This document shows, piece after piece, positions 7,855 through 14,295 of a stretch of DNA of 15,450 nt; positions within the stretch are counted from its first letter, which is position 1; the number at the start of each line of letters is the position of its first letter. The notes under the pieces were generated by a model. That model was given only the letters and a program-made list of their open reading frames with translations, made no database searches and was not told where the DNA came from. This stretch comes from Cyanobacteria bacterium T3Sed10_344R1 (lineage in GTDB: Bacteria > Cyanobacteriota > Cyanobacteriia > Phormidesmidales > Phormidesmidaceae). The DNA lies in NCBI GenBank assembly GCA_003566335.1, contig PXDR01000246.1:1-15450 (forward strand), written 5' to 3'. The position numbers and the translations under genes were made by a program.

Positions 7855-8559
7855 ATGGACGTTCGTTACTCTTCTCGTGAGCATTCTGCTGACAATAGCC
7901 TTATCCGCTCTGCTCCATTCTTCGCAGAGTTGTCGGAAGAAGCTGTCAACCGAGCCACGGCCCAAGTTGTTACCCGCAGTCATCCCGCCAACCAGGTCAT
8001 CCTGCTGGAAAATGATTGGGGTAGCTCGGTCTACTTCATTCTCGAAGGCTGGGTGAAAATTCGCACCTACAACCTGGACGGCAAGGAAGTCACCTTAAAT
8101 ATCCTGGGCAAGGGCGAGTTGTTTGGCGAAATGGCTCCCCTAGACGAAGTGCCGCGCTCGACGGACGTGATTACCCTAGTGCCCACCGTCATCGGCAACA
8201 TGCCCGCCCAGGATTTTGTGCATTTAATTCACAACGAGTCCGAGGCCGGTATTCGCTTAGCCAAGCTGATGGCGCGACGGTTGCGGCAGGTGAATCGTCG
8301 GCTGCGGCTGCGGGAATCGGACAGTCTGTCCCGGGTGGCTGACATCATTTTATTTTTAGCCGATGGTCAAGGCAAGGTGGCCGAGCAGGGGGTAGAAATT
8401 CCCAACCTGCCCCACCGAGAACTCAGCAGCCTGAGCGGGCTGGCTCGGGAAACCGTGACCCGAGTTCTGAGTAAGCTAGAGAAGAAAGGGCTGATTATTC
8501 GAGATCGGGACGTGCTCTGCATTCCCGATATTGATGCCCTAGAACGAATGCTGGTCTAG
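7855..8559 (+). CDS. CRP/FNR-family transcription regulator, probable cyclic-nucleotide binder
   Basis: A 234-residue cytoplasmic DNA-binding regulator. An N-terminal cyclic-nucleotide-binding beta barrel (about 20-125) contains G87-E-L-F-G-E92 and P100-R101-S102, which match the phosphate-binding cassette of cAMP-responsive CRP proteins (acidic residue plus R-S/T). A long dimerisation helix follows (about 128-160). The winged helix-turn-helix spans about 186-215, with R198, E199 and R203 at the places of E. coli CRP R180, E181 and R185, so a CRP-like TGTGA half-site is plausible. The sequence does not match NtcA; it resembles SyCRP1-type regulators, but I do not assign that name. The ATG at 7855 is the first possible start after an in-frame stop at 7828; no clear ribosome site precedes it. 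It leads a tight cluster, with 7 bases to the DUF2232 gene, so it may autoregulate that unit. Confidence 0.88.
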   Translation: MDVRYSSREHSADNSLIRSAPFFAELSEEAVNRATAQVVTRSHPANQVILLENDWGSSVYFILEGWVKIRTYNLDGKEVTLNILGKGELFGEMAPLDEVPRSTDVITLVPTVIGNMPAQDFVHLIHNESEAGIRLAKLMARRLRQVNRRLRLRESDSLSRVADIILFLADGQGKVAEQGVEIPNLPHRELSSLSGLARETVTRVLSKLEKKGLIIRDRDVLCIPDIDALERMLV

Positions 8560-8566
8560 CTATTCC

Positions 8567-9388
8567 ATGCCTCAACCTGCCTCTGACAATCCGCTTCCCC
8601 CTGAGGGAACCCCGGCTGGGCCTGACAACTCCCAACCCGCTCATCCTCAAGCCGCTCCCCCTGTAGATGACTGGGGGACAGGCGAAGAATTTTCCCTAGA
8701 CGCACCAGTCGGGCCACCCGCTGGCAGCGCGCCAGCCCTGCATCACCAAAAAGCTGGCCCGTTGGCCATGGTCGAAACGGCGTTTCTGGCCAGTGCTGCC
8801 AGCTTAATCTGGCTGGTGAATTTTTACTTTCCCCCCGGGCCACTGCTGAGAATTTTTTTCCCGGTGCCGATGGCTTTGGTGTATCTGCGCTGGGGGGCAC
8901 GGGCAGCCTGGATGTCGGCCCTAGTAGCTGGGCTGCTGCTGGCCGTGCTGATGGGGCCACCCCGCAGCGTCTTGTTTGTGATGCCCTATGCCCTGATGGG
9001 GGTGCAGCTGGGCTGGATGTGGCAACGTCAGGCGAGCTGGAATTTGACCATTCTGGCTGGGGCGCTACTAGGGAGCCTGGGCTTTTTCTTTCGGGTGTGG
9101 CTGATCTCCCTGATGTTGGGAGAAGACCTCTGGGTTTACATGACCACCCAAATCACAGAACTGCTGACAAGCGGGCTGAATTTGCTGGTGAATTGGGGCA
9201 TTTTGGGCCTCGGGGTGTTGGGTCAGCCGAATCTTCAGGTGGTGCAGGGGCTGGCGGTGGTGATGGTGTTCCTCAGTAATGTGGTGTACCTATTTACGGT
9301 GCACATTGCAGCCTGGCTGCTGCTGGAGCGCCTGGGGGCCAGGATGACGCCACCGCCCCAGTGGGTGCGGGTGCTGTTGGATGAGTAG
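8567..9388 (+). CDS. DUF2232 integral membrane protein (YybS/ECF S-component-like)
   Basis: A 273-residue membrane protein. Residues 1-65 are proline-rich and probably disordered and cytoplasmic; about six or seven hydrophobic segments follow (roughly 69-88, 95-108, 114-130, 134-152, 160-184, 200-219 and 226-253). The core carries strings I associate with cyanobacterial DUF2232 proteins: FPPGPLLRIFFPVPMALVYLR, PRSVLFVMPYALMGVQLG and GEDLWVYMTTQ. DUF2232/YybS proteins resemble the substrate-binding S-components of ECF vitamin transporters, but the substrate here is unknown. The gene starts 7 bases after the regulator stop without its own visible ribosome site and overlaps the CobT-like gene by 8 bases, so translation is probably coupled. 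The position next to CobT hints at a corrinoid or lower-ligand precursor as substrate; this is inference. An internal ATG at 8768 could be an alternative start that omits the proline-rich tail. Confidence 0.85.
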   Translation: MPQPASDNPLPPEGTPAGPDNSQPAHPQAAPPVDDWGTGEEFSLDAPVGPPAGSAPALHHQKAGPLAMVETAFLASAASLIWLVNFYFPPGPLLRIFFPVPMALVYLRWGARAAWMSALVAGLLLAVLMGPPRSVLFVMPYALMGVQLGWMWQRQASWNLTILAGALLGSLGFFFRVWLISLMLGEDLWVYMTTQITELLTSGLNLLVNWGILGLGVLGQPNLQVVQGLAVVMVFLSNVVYLFTVHIAAWLLLERLGARMTPPPQWVRVLLDE

Positions 9389-10622
9389 TCGGCCCCCGAC
9401 GAACGAGAAGACGGCAATGGCTACAGAGGATTTTTCAATCGCTCATAAGTTAACGGCCAGTACTCCAGCGACCAAGGATAAGGATCTAGCAGCCGGGGAG
9501 CCAGCAGCCGTCAAGATCTATACCCAAGTGTCTCAGGGCCAGGATTGGCTTAGACGCCAGCAGGGTCTACAGCCCAGTTTGGCCTGTGTCTTGGGATTTA
9601 CGGAAACTGGGCTAATTCCAGGAATCTCGGCGGCAGGGGCAACGCCAGCAGATCGGCGGTTTACTGCGATCGCAGATGCAGAATTTTTGATCAACGGCCC
9701 CCAGCCCCAGCCCCGCTATCCTCTGCCACCGCTCCAGGCCGGGGCGTCACCAGTGTTAATTTCTCGGGCGATCGCAGCCGCTCAAACTTGGCCCATCACC
9801 CTATTCAACGCCGGATTGCCCTGCCCCCCCGCAGTCCCCAGCCTAAACTTAGGCGGTCAGCCTGCGACCTGTCTCAGTACCGGTCAAGCTCTACCCCTAG
9901 CCACCGTGACCCAGCTGTTTGCTGCCGGGTTAGCCTGGGGCCAACGTCTAGGACAAACGACCCCAGGGCCAATTGTGCTGGCAGAATGCGTCGTCGGCGG
10001 CACCACCACCGCCCTGGCTGTGCTCACCGGGTTAGGCATTAGAGCCACCGGCAAAGTCAACAGCAGCCATCCGATTTGCAACCACGGCCAAAAGCAGCAG
10101 TTGGTGCAGACCGGGCTAGCCCACGCCAAAGCTGCCGGAGTAAATCTGGCTGACCCATTGGCCCTAGTCGCCGCAGTGGGCGACCCCATGCAGCCAGTCG
10201 TGGCTGGAATGGCCATCAGCGCCAGCCACACCCACGGCGTTCTGCTGGCGGGGGGCACCCAAATGCTGGCGGTCTATGCGTTGGCCCGAGCCCTGGCCCA
10301 AAGCCATCAGCTGACTTGGCGGCCAGACAATGTGGTGGTGGGCACGACCCGCTGGGTGGCGGAGGATAGCAGCGGCGATACCCCAGGGTTAGCAAATGCT
10401 GTCGGCCAAGTGCCGTTGATGGCGACCCAACTTGACTTAGGCCAGTCGAGCTACCCAAGCCTAAGGGCGTATGAACAAGGCTTTGTTAAAGAAGGAGTTG
10501 GGGCTGGGGGATGTGCGATCGCAGCCCACCTTTACCAGGGCTGGTCTCTGACCCAGATTAGGCAGGCCGTAGATCAGCTGGCAGCAGATCAGCTTGCGGC
10601 TCGATATGTCCAGCAGAGCTGA
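9381..10622 (+). CDS. cobT: CobT-like nicotinate mononucleotide phosphoribosyltransferase (TIGR00303 family)
   Basis: A 413-residue protein of the CobT-related family found in cyanobacteria and archaea. Classical CobT transfers phosphoribose from nicotinate mononucleotide to the lower-ligand base of cobamides, in late corrinoid assembly in the cytoplasm. Visible features are AECVVGGTTTALAVLTGLG (201-219), KVNSSHPICNH (225-235), and KEGVGAGG near the C-terminus. In the last, E371 fits the place of the catalytic glutamate of the G-E-G-T-G-A motif of enteric CobT. Length is somewhat above the usual 350-380. A second in-frame ATG at 9417 would remove 12 weakly conserved residues and may be the true start. 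The 8-base overlap with the DUF2232 gene implies coupling. Many cyanobacteria make pseudocobalamin, so the base substrate may not be dimethylbenzimidazole. Confidence 0.87.
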   Translation: MSSRPPTNEKTAMATEDFSIAHKLTASTPATKDKDLAAGEPAAVKIYTQVSQGQDWLRRQQGLQPSLACVLGFTETGLIPGISAAGATPADRRFTAIADAEFLINGPQPQPRYPLPPLQAGASPVLISRAIAAAQTWPITLFNAGLPCPPAVPSLNLGGQPATCLSTGQALPLATVTQLFAAGLAWGQRLGQTTPGPIVLAECVVGGTTTALAVLTGLGIRATGKVNSSHPICNHGQKQQLVQTGLAHAKAAGVNLADPLALVAAVGDPMQPVVAGMAISASHTHGVLLAGGTQMLAVYALARALAQSHQLTWRPDNVVVGTTRWVAEDSSGDTPGLANAVGQVPLMATQLDLGQSSYPSLRAYEQGFVKEGVGAGGCAIAAHLYQGWSLTQIRQAVDQLAADQLAARYVQQS

Positions 10623-10685
10623 CCTGGGGCAAACATCGAGTCCGGAATGAAGCAAGCGGACACGATGCTGGGGGGAAACCGAGTT

Positions 10686-11048
10686 CTAGCGAATCCGAAT
10701 TGACATGAGCTGTTCTTCCAGGGCAGCAATGCGGTTATAGGCGGCGGTCAACTGAGCCGTTAGCCGCTGAATTTGCACTTCTGCCGACAGGGTGCCTTCA
10801 CCGCTGTGCTTTTCTAAATCTAGACAGTCGCTATCAACCAAGACATCTTTGTGCTCCAACGACCGCTCCAGCGGACGCCGAGGATGGATCTCAGGACTGA
10901 TGCCAAAGGGAGGAAGACTCTCAGGGACAACCGGCCCATGGGAGTGAGCCAACACTTCAGCGATTTGAGTGTTGATTTGCCCTACAACATGGTGTAACTC
11001 ATCAACCTTATGAGTCAGCACAGTAACTTGCTTTTGGATAGGATCCAT
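10686..11048 (-). CDS. Small conserved coiled-coil protein of unknown function
   Basis: A 120-residue protein starting at ATG 11048; a TTG five codons upstream (11063) is less likely. Two helical, coiled-coil-prone ends (about 3-38, with TVLTHKVDELHHVVGQINTQ, and 88-117, with IQRLTAQLTAAYNRIAALEEQ) flank a less ordered, proline-containing middle. I recall similar uncharacterised proteins in other cyanobacteria with both ends conserved, but I cannot name a function. It has no signal peptide or membrane segment. No clear ribosome site is seen before ATG 11048. It is convergent with the CobT-like gene (63-base gap) and lies 200 bases downstream of the glycosyltransferase on the same strand, so it probably has its own promoter in that gap. 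Confidence 0.72.
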   Translation of the reverse strand: MDPIQKQVTVLTHKVDELHHVVGQINTQIAEVLAHSHGPVVPESLPPFGISPEIHPRRPLERSLEHKDVLVDSDCLDLEKHSGEGTLSAEVQIQRLTAQLTAAYNRIAALEEQLMSIRIR

Positions 11049-11083
11049 AAAATCTAAATACAACCATAGCTACTTACCCCATC

Positions 11084-11218
11084 ATCCTAAAGACGGGGTT
11101 GGCATACCCACCAGGTTTGCTGAATCATTTAACCTTTGAACTGGGTGAGTTTACAATTGCCTGATTTAGGATAAACCTTAGATTTACTTAGTTTCGGGCA
11201 GGTTTTAGTCTTTAGGAT
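11084..11218. repeat. Long-spaced 11-bp inverted repeat in an intergenic gap
   Basis: ATCCTAAAGAC (11084-11094) and its exact reverse complement GTCTTTAGGAT (11208-11218) border most of the spacer between the small coiled-coil gene and the glycosyltransferase. A further TTTAGGAT copy lies at 11165-11172. The gap otherwise holds only AT-rich sequence that should include the small gene's promoter. The repeat could be a protein-binding site or chance; no further structure is visible. Confidence 0.5.
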
Positions 11219-11248
11219 CGGCCATATCGCTGATTTGTTCGGTTTTGG

Positions 11249-12214
11249 TTAGTTTTTAGCCGAAGGCACTTGTGAAGGATTAGATTGCGATCGTTTCGGC
11301 AATTTTCGCCCTACAGAATTGATTGCCCGCACCGGTACTTCACGAATTTGGTGACCGATTAATGTCCAGAGATAGCCATATTGGGGAAAGCGACGCAGCA
11401 ACAGGATTTCCGCAAAGATATAGAACCGGCCCCGCCGCTTATATTCTGGGGGATTGTCTTCAGAACGCAGCTGTTCGGGCTGGGGCATTTTATGGCCAAT
11501 CACCTGATCAGGCTGGAAAAATTTGGCCTGTAGAGAAAGGCCCAACAGCCGATCTAGACACCAAAAGGGCATATATTTCACCGGCCCAGCCAGGGTCATG
11601 CCCTGGAGAATTTCCTGCAAGGCAGCCTGCACCCGCTCATTCTGCCAAACCTTCTTGTCGAAATTTTCGGTATGGCTCCCGTGGTGATCTTGCCGCCCCC
11701 GCCAGAGGAAGCCGAGGTCAAACCGATTGTTCAGCGGGGCAATCGGAATTTCCAGGAGTGCCCCCTCTTCATAGCGCTGGTGGGTGCGATCGCGGTAGCT
11801 GCAGGTTTCAATCGCCGCCATATCAGGCAACGGTTGCCAGGGCGCGTCTAGGGCTGCTTGATTGCCATACTCGGTTTTTTGGGTGCTTAGCCGCAGCACC
11901 CAGCTTTCAGGAAAGCGCTTGAAATACTGACGCGCTAGCTGCACCACCGCCGGGTTGAGATATTCATCACAGTTGATCGTGAGCACATAGGTACCCGTGG
12001 CATTAATTAGGCCACTCAGTCGCTGAATCACCTCACCGCGAAACGGGCTGGAGAACACCTTCAGCCGAGGATCTGGGGGCGCATCTGGGCGACAACCCGG
12101 CGGATAGACCAAGATCAGCTCCACCTCCCCTTTAACCTGAAGAAACGCCTCAAACCAGGCCGAGGGAACCCCTTCTCGCATGGGCACAACAATCGAAAGG
12201 TATGGCACAGCCAT
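11249..12214 (-). CDS. Family 2 (GT-A fold) glycosyltransferase
   Basis: A 321-residue protein with an N-terminal GT-A nucleotide-sugar-binding fold. It opens with YLSIVVPMREG (5-15), has VELILVYPPG (31-40), and carries NATGTYVLTINCDEYLNP (71-88), where C82-D83-E84 sits in the usual place of the metal-binding DxD motif. The second half (about 140-290) has many aromatic and basic residues and is less typical; the last 35 residues are basic and low complexity. Such enzymes transfer sugar from an activated donor to a glycan or lipid; donor and acceptor cannot be read here. No clear membrane segments are seen. The ATG is well supported by AGGAG five bases upstream. It lies downstream of gatA on the same strand but is separated by 225 bases of repeats and a hairpin, so it is probably transcribed alone. 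Confidence 0.75.
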   Translation of the reverse strand: MAVPYLSIVVPMREGVPSAWFEAFLQVKGEVELILVYPPGCRPDAPPDPRLKVFSSPFRGEVIQRLSGLINATGTYVLTINCDEYLNPAVVQLARQYFKRFPESWVLRLSTQKTEYGNQAALDAPWQPLPDMAAIETCSYRDRTHQRYEEGALLEIPIAPLNNRFDLGFLWRGRQDHHGSHTENFDKKVWQNERVQAALQEILQGMTLAGPVKYMPFWCLDRLLGLSLQAKFFQPDQVIGHKMPQPEQLRSEDNPPEYKRRGRFYIFAEILLLRRFPQYGYLWTLIGHQIREVPVRAINSVGRKLPKRSQSNPSQVPSAKN

Positions 12215-12232
12215 GACAACTCCTGGTGTCGC

Positions 12233-12286
12233 GATAGTGTTGATGGGCGGGATAGCGTTGACTTAAGGGATAGCGCGGTTAACGTT
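12233..12286. repeat. Degenerate 18-base tandem repeat, 3 copies
   Basis: Units beginning GATAGTG, GATAGCG and GATAGCG repeat at 18-base spacing (12233, 12251, 12269) immediately upstream of the glycosyltransferase ribosome site. The copies agree well in the first 9-10 bases and diverge after. They may be operator-like half-sites or decayed repeats. Confidence 0.45.
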
Positions 12287-12367
12287 GGTCATTTCGATCC
12301 CTGATTCTGTTCCCTGGTAGATTTCCCCGGACTGAATAACGCGATGTATCTCGATTGTTCGGACAAA

Positions 12368-12390
12368 TTGCCCAATATCTTATCGGGCAA
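12368..12390 (-). terminator. Candidate terminator hairpin after gatA
   Basis: TTGCCC (12368-12373) and GGGCAA (12385-12390) can pair with an 11-base loop. Read on the minus strand it lies 50 bases after the gatA stop and is followed by a T-containing stretch (ATTTGT). The stem is only 6 base pairs, so termination strength is uncertain. Confidence 0.35.
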
Positions 12391-12423
12391 GGTGGATCAG
12401 GCAAAGTGAATCGGGCAAAGTGG
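12382..12423. repeat. 14-base tandem repeat, 3 copies
   Basis: Three adjacent units, ATCGGGCAAGGTGG, ATCAGGCAAAGTGA and ATCGGGCAAAGTGG, lie 17 bases beyond the end of gatA. The first unit shares its GGGCAA with the arm of the candidate terminator hairpin, so the repeat may supply alternative hairpin arms. It has the look of an STRR-type intergenic repeat. Confidence 0.75.
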
Positions 12424-12439
12424 ATTCAGCCAGACAGCC

Positions 12440-13903
12440 TCAATCTGAAGATAGGGATGGGTGCTGATTGTGCCATTGGGTTGCTTGCTCATAGGCATAA
12501 CCCACCTCAAACAGCAGATCTTCCCGCAGCACGTTAGAAATCAACTGCATCCCGATCGGCATTCCTTGGTCATCAAACCCACAGGGAATACTCATCGCCG
12601 GTAATCCCGCCAAGTTGACCGGAATCGTCATTAAATCCCCCAGATACATGCTGAGGGGATCATCCGTTTTCTCGCCAGCCTTAAAGGCTGTGGTGGGTGC
12701 AGTAGGACAGACCAGCACATCGACTTGATTAAAGGCTTTTTCAAAATCGGCTTTAATCAGCGTCCGCACTTTTTGGGCTTTGAGATAGTAAGCGTCATAG
12801 TAGCCCGCAGACAGGGTGTAGGTACCAATCATGATCCGCCGCTTGACCTCAGGCCCAAACCCCGCAGATCGGGTTTCTGTATAGAGGGACATCAGGCTAT
12901 CGGCTTCGCTGCGGTTGCCATACTTCACGCCGTCATAGCGAGCCAAGTTAGACGATGCCTCAGACGGAGCCAGGATGTAGTAAGTCGGCAACCCATAGCG
13001 AAACTGGGGACAGGAAATCACCTGGATTTCTGCCCCTAACTCCTGAAGCTGCTGAATCGCCTTTTCGACAGCGGCTTCGACCACCGGGTCAAGTCCACCG
13101 CCAAAGGTTTCTTTAATCACGCCAATTCGGCGCTTGTTGCGGCGGTTGAGGGTAGGGCGCATCGCCTTCACGTAGTCGGGAATTTCCACATTCAGGCTGG
13201 TGGAATCCCGAGGATCATGACCGGCAATGGACTGCAGCAAAATCGCTGCGTCTTCTACGGTGGGAGTCAGGGGGCCAATTTGGTCGAGCGAAGAAGCGAA
13301 TGCGACCAGGCCGTAGCGGGAAACTAGGCCATAGGTGGGCTTAAGGCCGACAACACCACAGAATGAGGCGGGCTGACGAATAGAGCCCCCAGTGTCTGAC
13401 CCTAAGGACGCCACACATTCCTGAGCCGATACCGCTGCCGCCGAGCCGCCAGAGGATCCCCCCGGCACCCGGGTTAAGTCCCAGGGATTGGCGGTGGTTT
13501 GGTAAGCCGAGTTTTCGGTGGAGCTGCCCATGGCAAACTCGTCGAGGTTGGTTTTGCCCAGGCAAATAGCCCCGGCTGTCGCCAGCCGCTCGGTCACGGT
13601 GGACTCGTAGGGGGGGACAAAGTTCTCCAGGATTTTAGATCCGCAGGTGGTGCGAATCCCTTTGGTGCAGAGGTTATCCTTAACGCCTAAGGGAATCCCG
13701 GCCAGCAACCCAATCTCTTCTCCGGCGGCAATTTTGGCGTCAATCCGCTGCGCTTGAGCCAGGGCCGTATCTCCCGTGACGGACAGGAAGCTGCGAACTT
13801 GGGGGTCAACTGCCTCAATCCGGTGGAGGTAGGCTTCGGTGATTTCGGTGGCAGAACGCTCTTTGCGCGTGAGCTGTTGATGCAACTCGCGGATAGACGA
13901 CAT
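12440..13903 (-). CDS. gatA: Glutamyl-tRNA(Gln) amidotransferase subunit A
   Basis: A 487-residue amidase-signature protein of normal GatA length. It is the glutaminase subunit of GatCAB, which converts misacylated Glu-tRNA(Gln) (and in some bacteria Asp-tRNA(Asn)) to the amide form in the cytoplasm; most cyanobacteria lack GlnRS and need it. The Ser-cisSer-Lys triad is intact: K75 in GVKDN, cis-S150 in PGGSSGGSAA, and nucleophile S174 in GSDTGGSIRQPASFCG. The block YGLVSRYGLVAFASSLDQIGP is diagnostic. The ATG at 13903 has a strong ribosome site AAGGAG (13909-13914) five bases upstream. The gene stands alone: gatB and gatC are not in the window. It diverges from the serine hydrolase gene across 392 bases. 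Confidence 0.98.
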   Translation of the reverse strand: MSSIRELHQQLTRKERSATEITEAYLHRIEAVDPQVRSFLSVTGDTALAQAQRIDAKIAAGEEIGLLAGIPLGVKDNLCTKGIRTTCGSKILENFVPPYESTVTERLATAGAICLGKTNLDEFAMGSSTENSAYQTTANPWDLTRVPGGSSGGSAAAVSAQECVASLGSDTGGSIRQPASFCGVVGLKPTYGLVSRYGLVAFASSLDQIGPLTPTVEDAAILLQSIAGHDPRDSTSLNVEIPDYVKAMRPTLNRRNKRRIGVIKETFGGGLDPVVEAAVEKAIQQLQELGAEIQVISCPQFRYGLPTYYILAPSEASSNLARYDGVKYGNRSEADSLMSLYTETRSAGFGPEVKRRIMIGTYTLSAGYYDAYYLKAQKVRTLIKADFEKAFNQVDVLVCPTAPTTAFKAGEKTDDPLSMYLGDLMTIPVNLAGLPAMSIPCGFDDQGMPIGMQLISNVLREDLLFEVGYAYEQATQWHNQHPSLSSD

Positions 13904-13949
13904 GAAGGCTCCTTAACTTACTGCGATGAACTTAACTGCAATGATTCAA

Positions 13950-13977
13950 AAAGGCGATAGCTCAGAAAGGCGATAGC
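13950..13977. repeat. Direct repeat AAAGGCGATAGC, 2 copies
   Basis: AAAGGCGATAGC occurs exactly at 13950-13961 and 13966-13977, one start every 16 bases, in the gatA leader. GCGATAGC differs from the cyanobacterial HIP1 octamer GCGATCGC by one base, so these may be decayed HIP1 sites. A binding site for a regulator is possible but unsupported. Confidence 0.6.
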
Positions 13978-14013
13978 CAGAAAAGTGATGCTTAGCCTAG
14001 ATTCAACTTAATC

Positions 14014-14019
14014 AGTATA
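14014..14019 (-). promoter_or_regulatory. Candidate -10 box for gatA
   Basis: The minus strand reads TATACT here, a good match to the -10 consensus, 111 bases before the gatA start. No convincing -35 is found at 16-18 bases upstream, so the call rests on one box only. Confidence 0.28.
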
Positions 14020-14224
14020 GGGCTACGGTAGAGGGCCAAGGGCTGACGGCCTGCTGCCTAGGCATGATGGGTCTGTAGCAACCCTGACACCTCAATGGGC
14101 TGAGAACAGGCTAATGTTTCCCTAAAAGTAAGAAAGTAAAGCGAAACGCCTTAAAATCCGGTCTAGGTTCAGCAAGACAGACGCGAAAGCGGCTAGGGAA
14201 TTGACGGGATAAGGGATTGGCTAC

Positions 14225-14262
14225 GGTCAGTCCAGTGACCATTGGTTGACTCAGCGGGGTCA
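14225..14262. promoter_or_regulatory. GGTCA/TGACC half-site cluster before the serine hydrolase
   Basis: GGTCA (14225-14229) and TGACC (14236-14240) form an inverted pair; TTGACT at 14245-14250 and GGTCA at 14258-14262 add two further partial or exact half-sites, all within 75 bases of the hydrolase start. The arrangement resembles a multi-site operator, but no regulator can be named and chance is not excluded. Confidence 0.25.
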
Positions 14263-14295
14263 CCGCACGGCAACAGGGTTAATGGAGAGGAATGC

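Larger units (their letters stand above)
13904..14295. other. Divergent spacer between gatA and the serine hydrolase
   Basis: About 390 bases without a credible gene. Next to gatA there is a direct repeat (13950-13977); a TATACT-like box on the minus strand follows at 14014-14019, and next to the hydrolase gene there is a cluster of GGTCA half-sites. The middle (about 14040-14200) shows nothing I can interpret. Confidence 0.6.

Noticed and set aside
7805..8056. An 83-codon open frame starting just after AAGGAC, overlapping the regulator start
   Set aside because: It runs out of frame through the strongly supported CRP/FNR domain and shows no motif; the AAGGAC is too close to the ATG for a good ribosome site.
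11323..11922. A 199-codon plus-strand open frame
   Set aside because: It is antisense to the glycosyltransferase gene, which has a strong ribosome site and GT-A motifs; the plus-strand translation has no motif.
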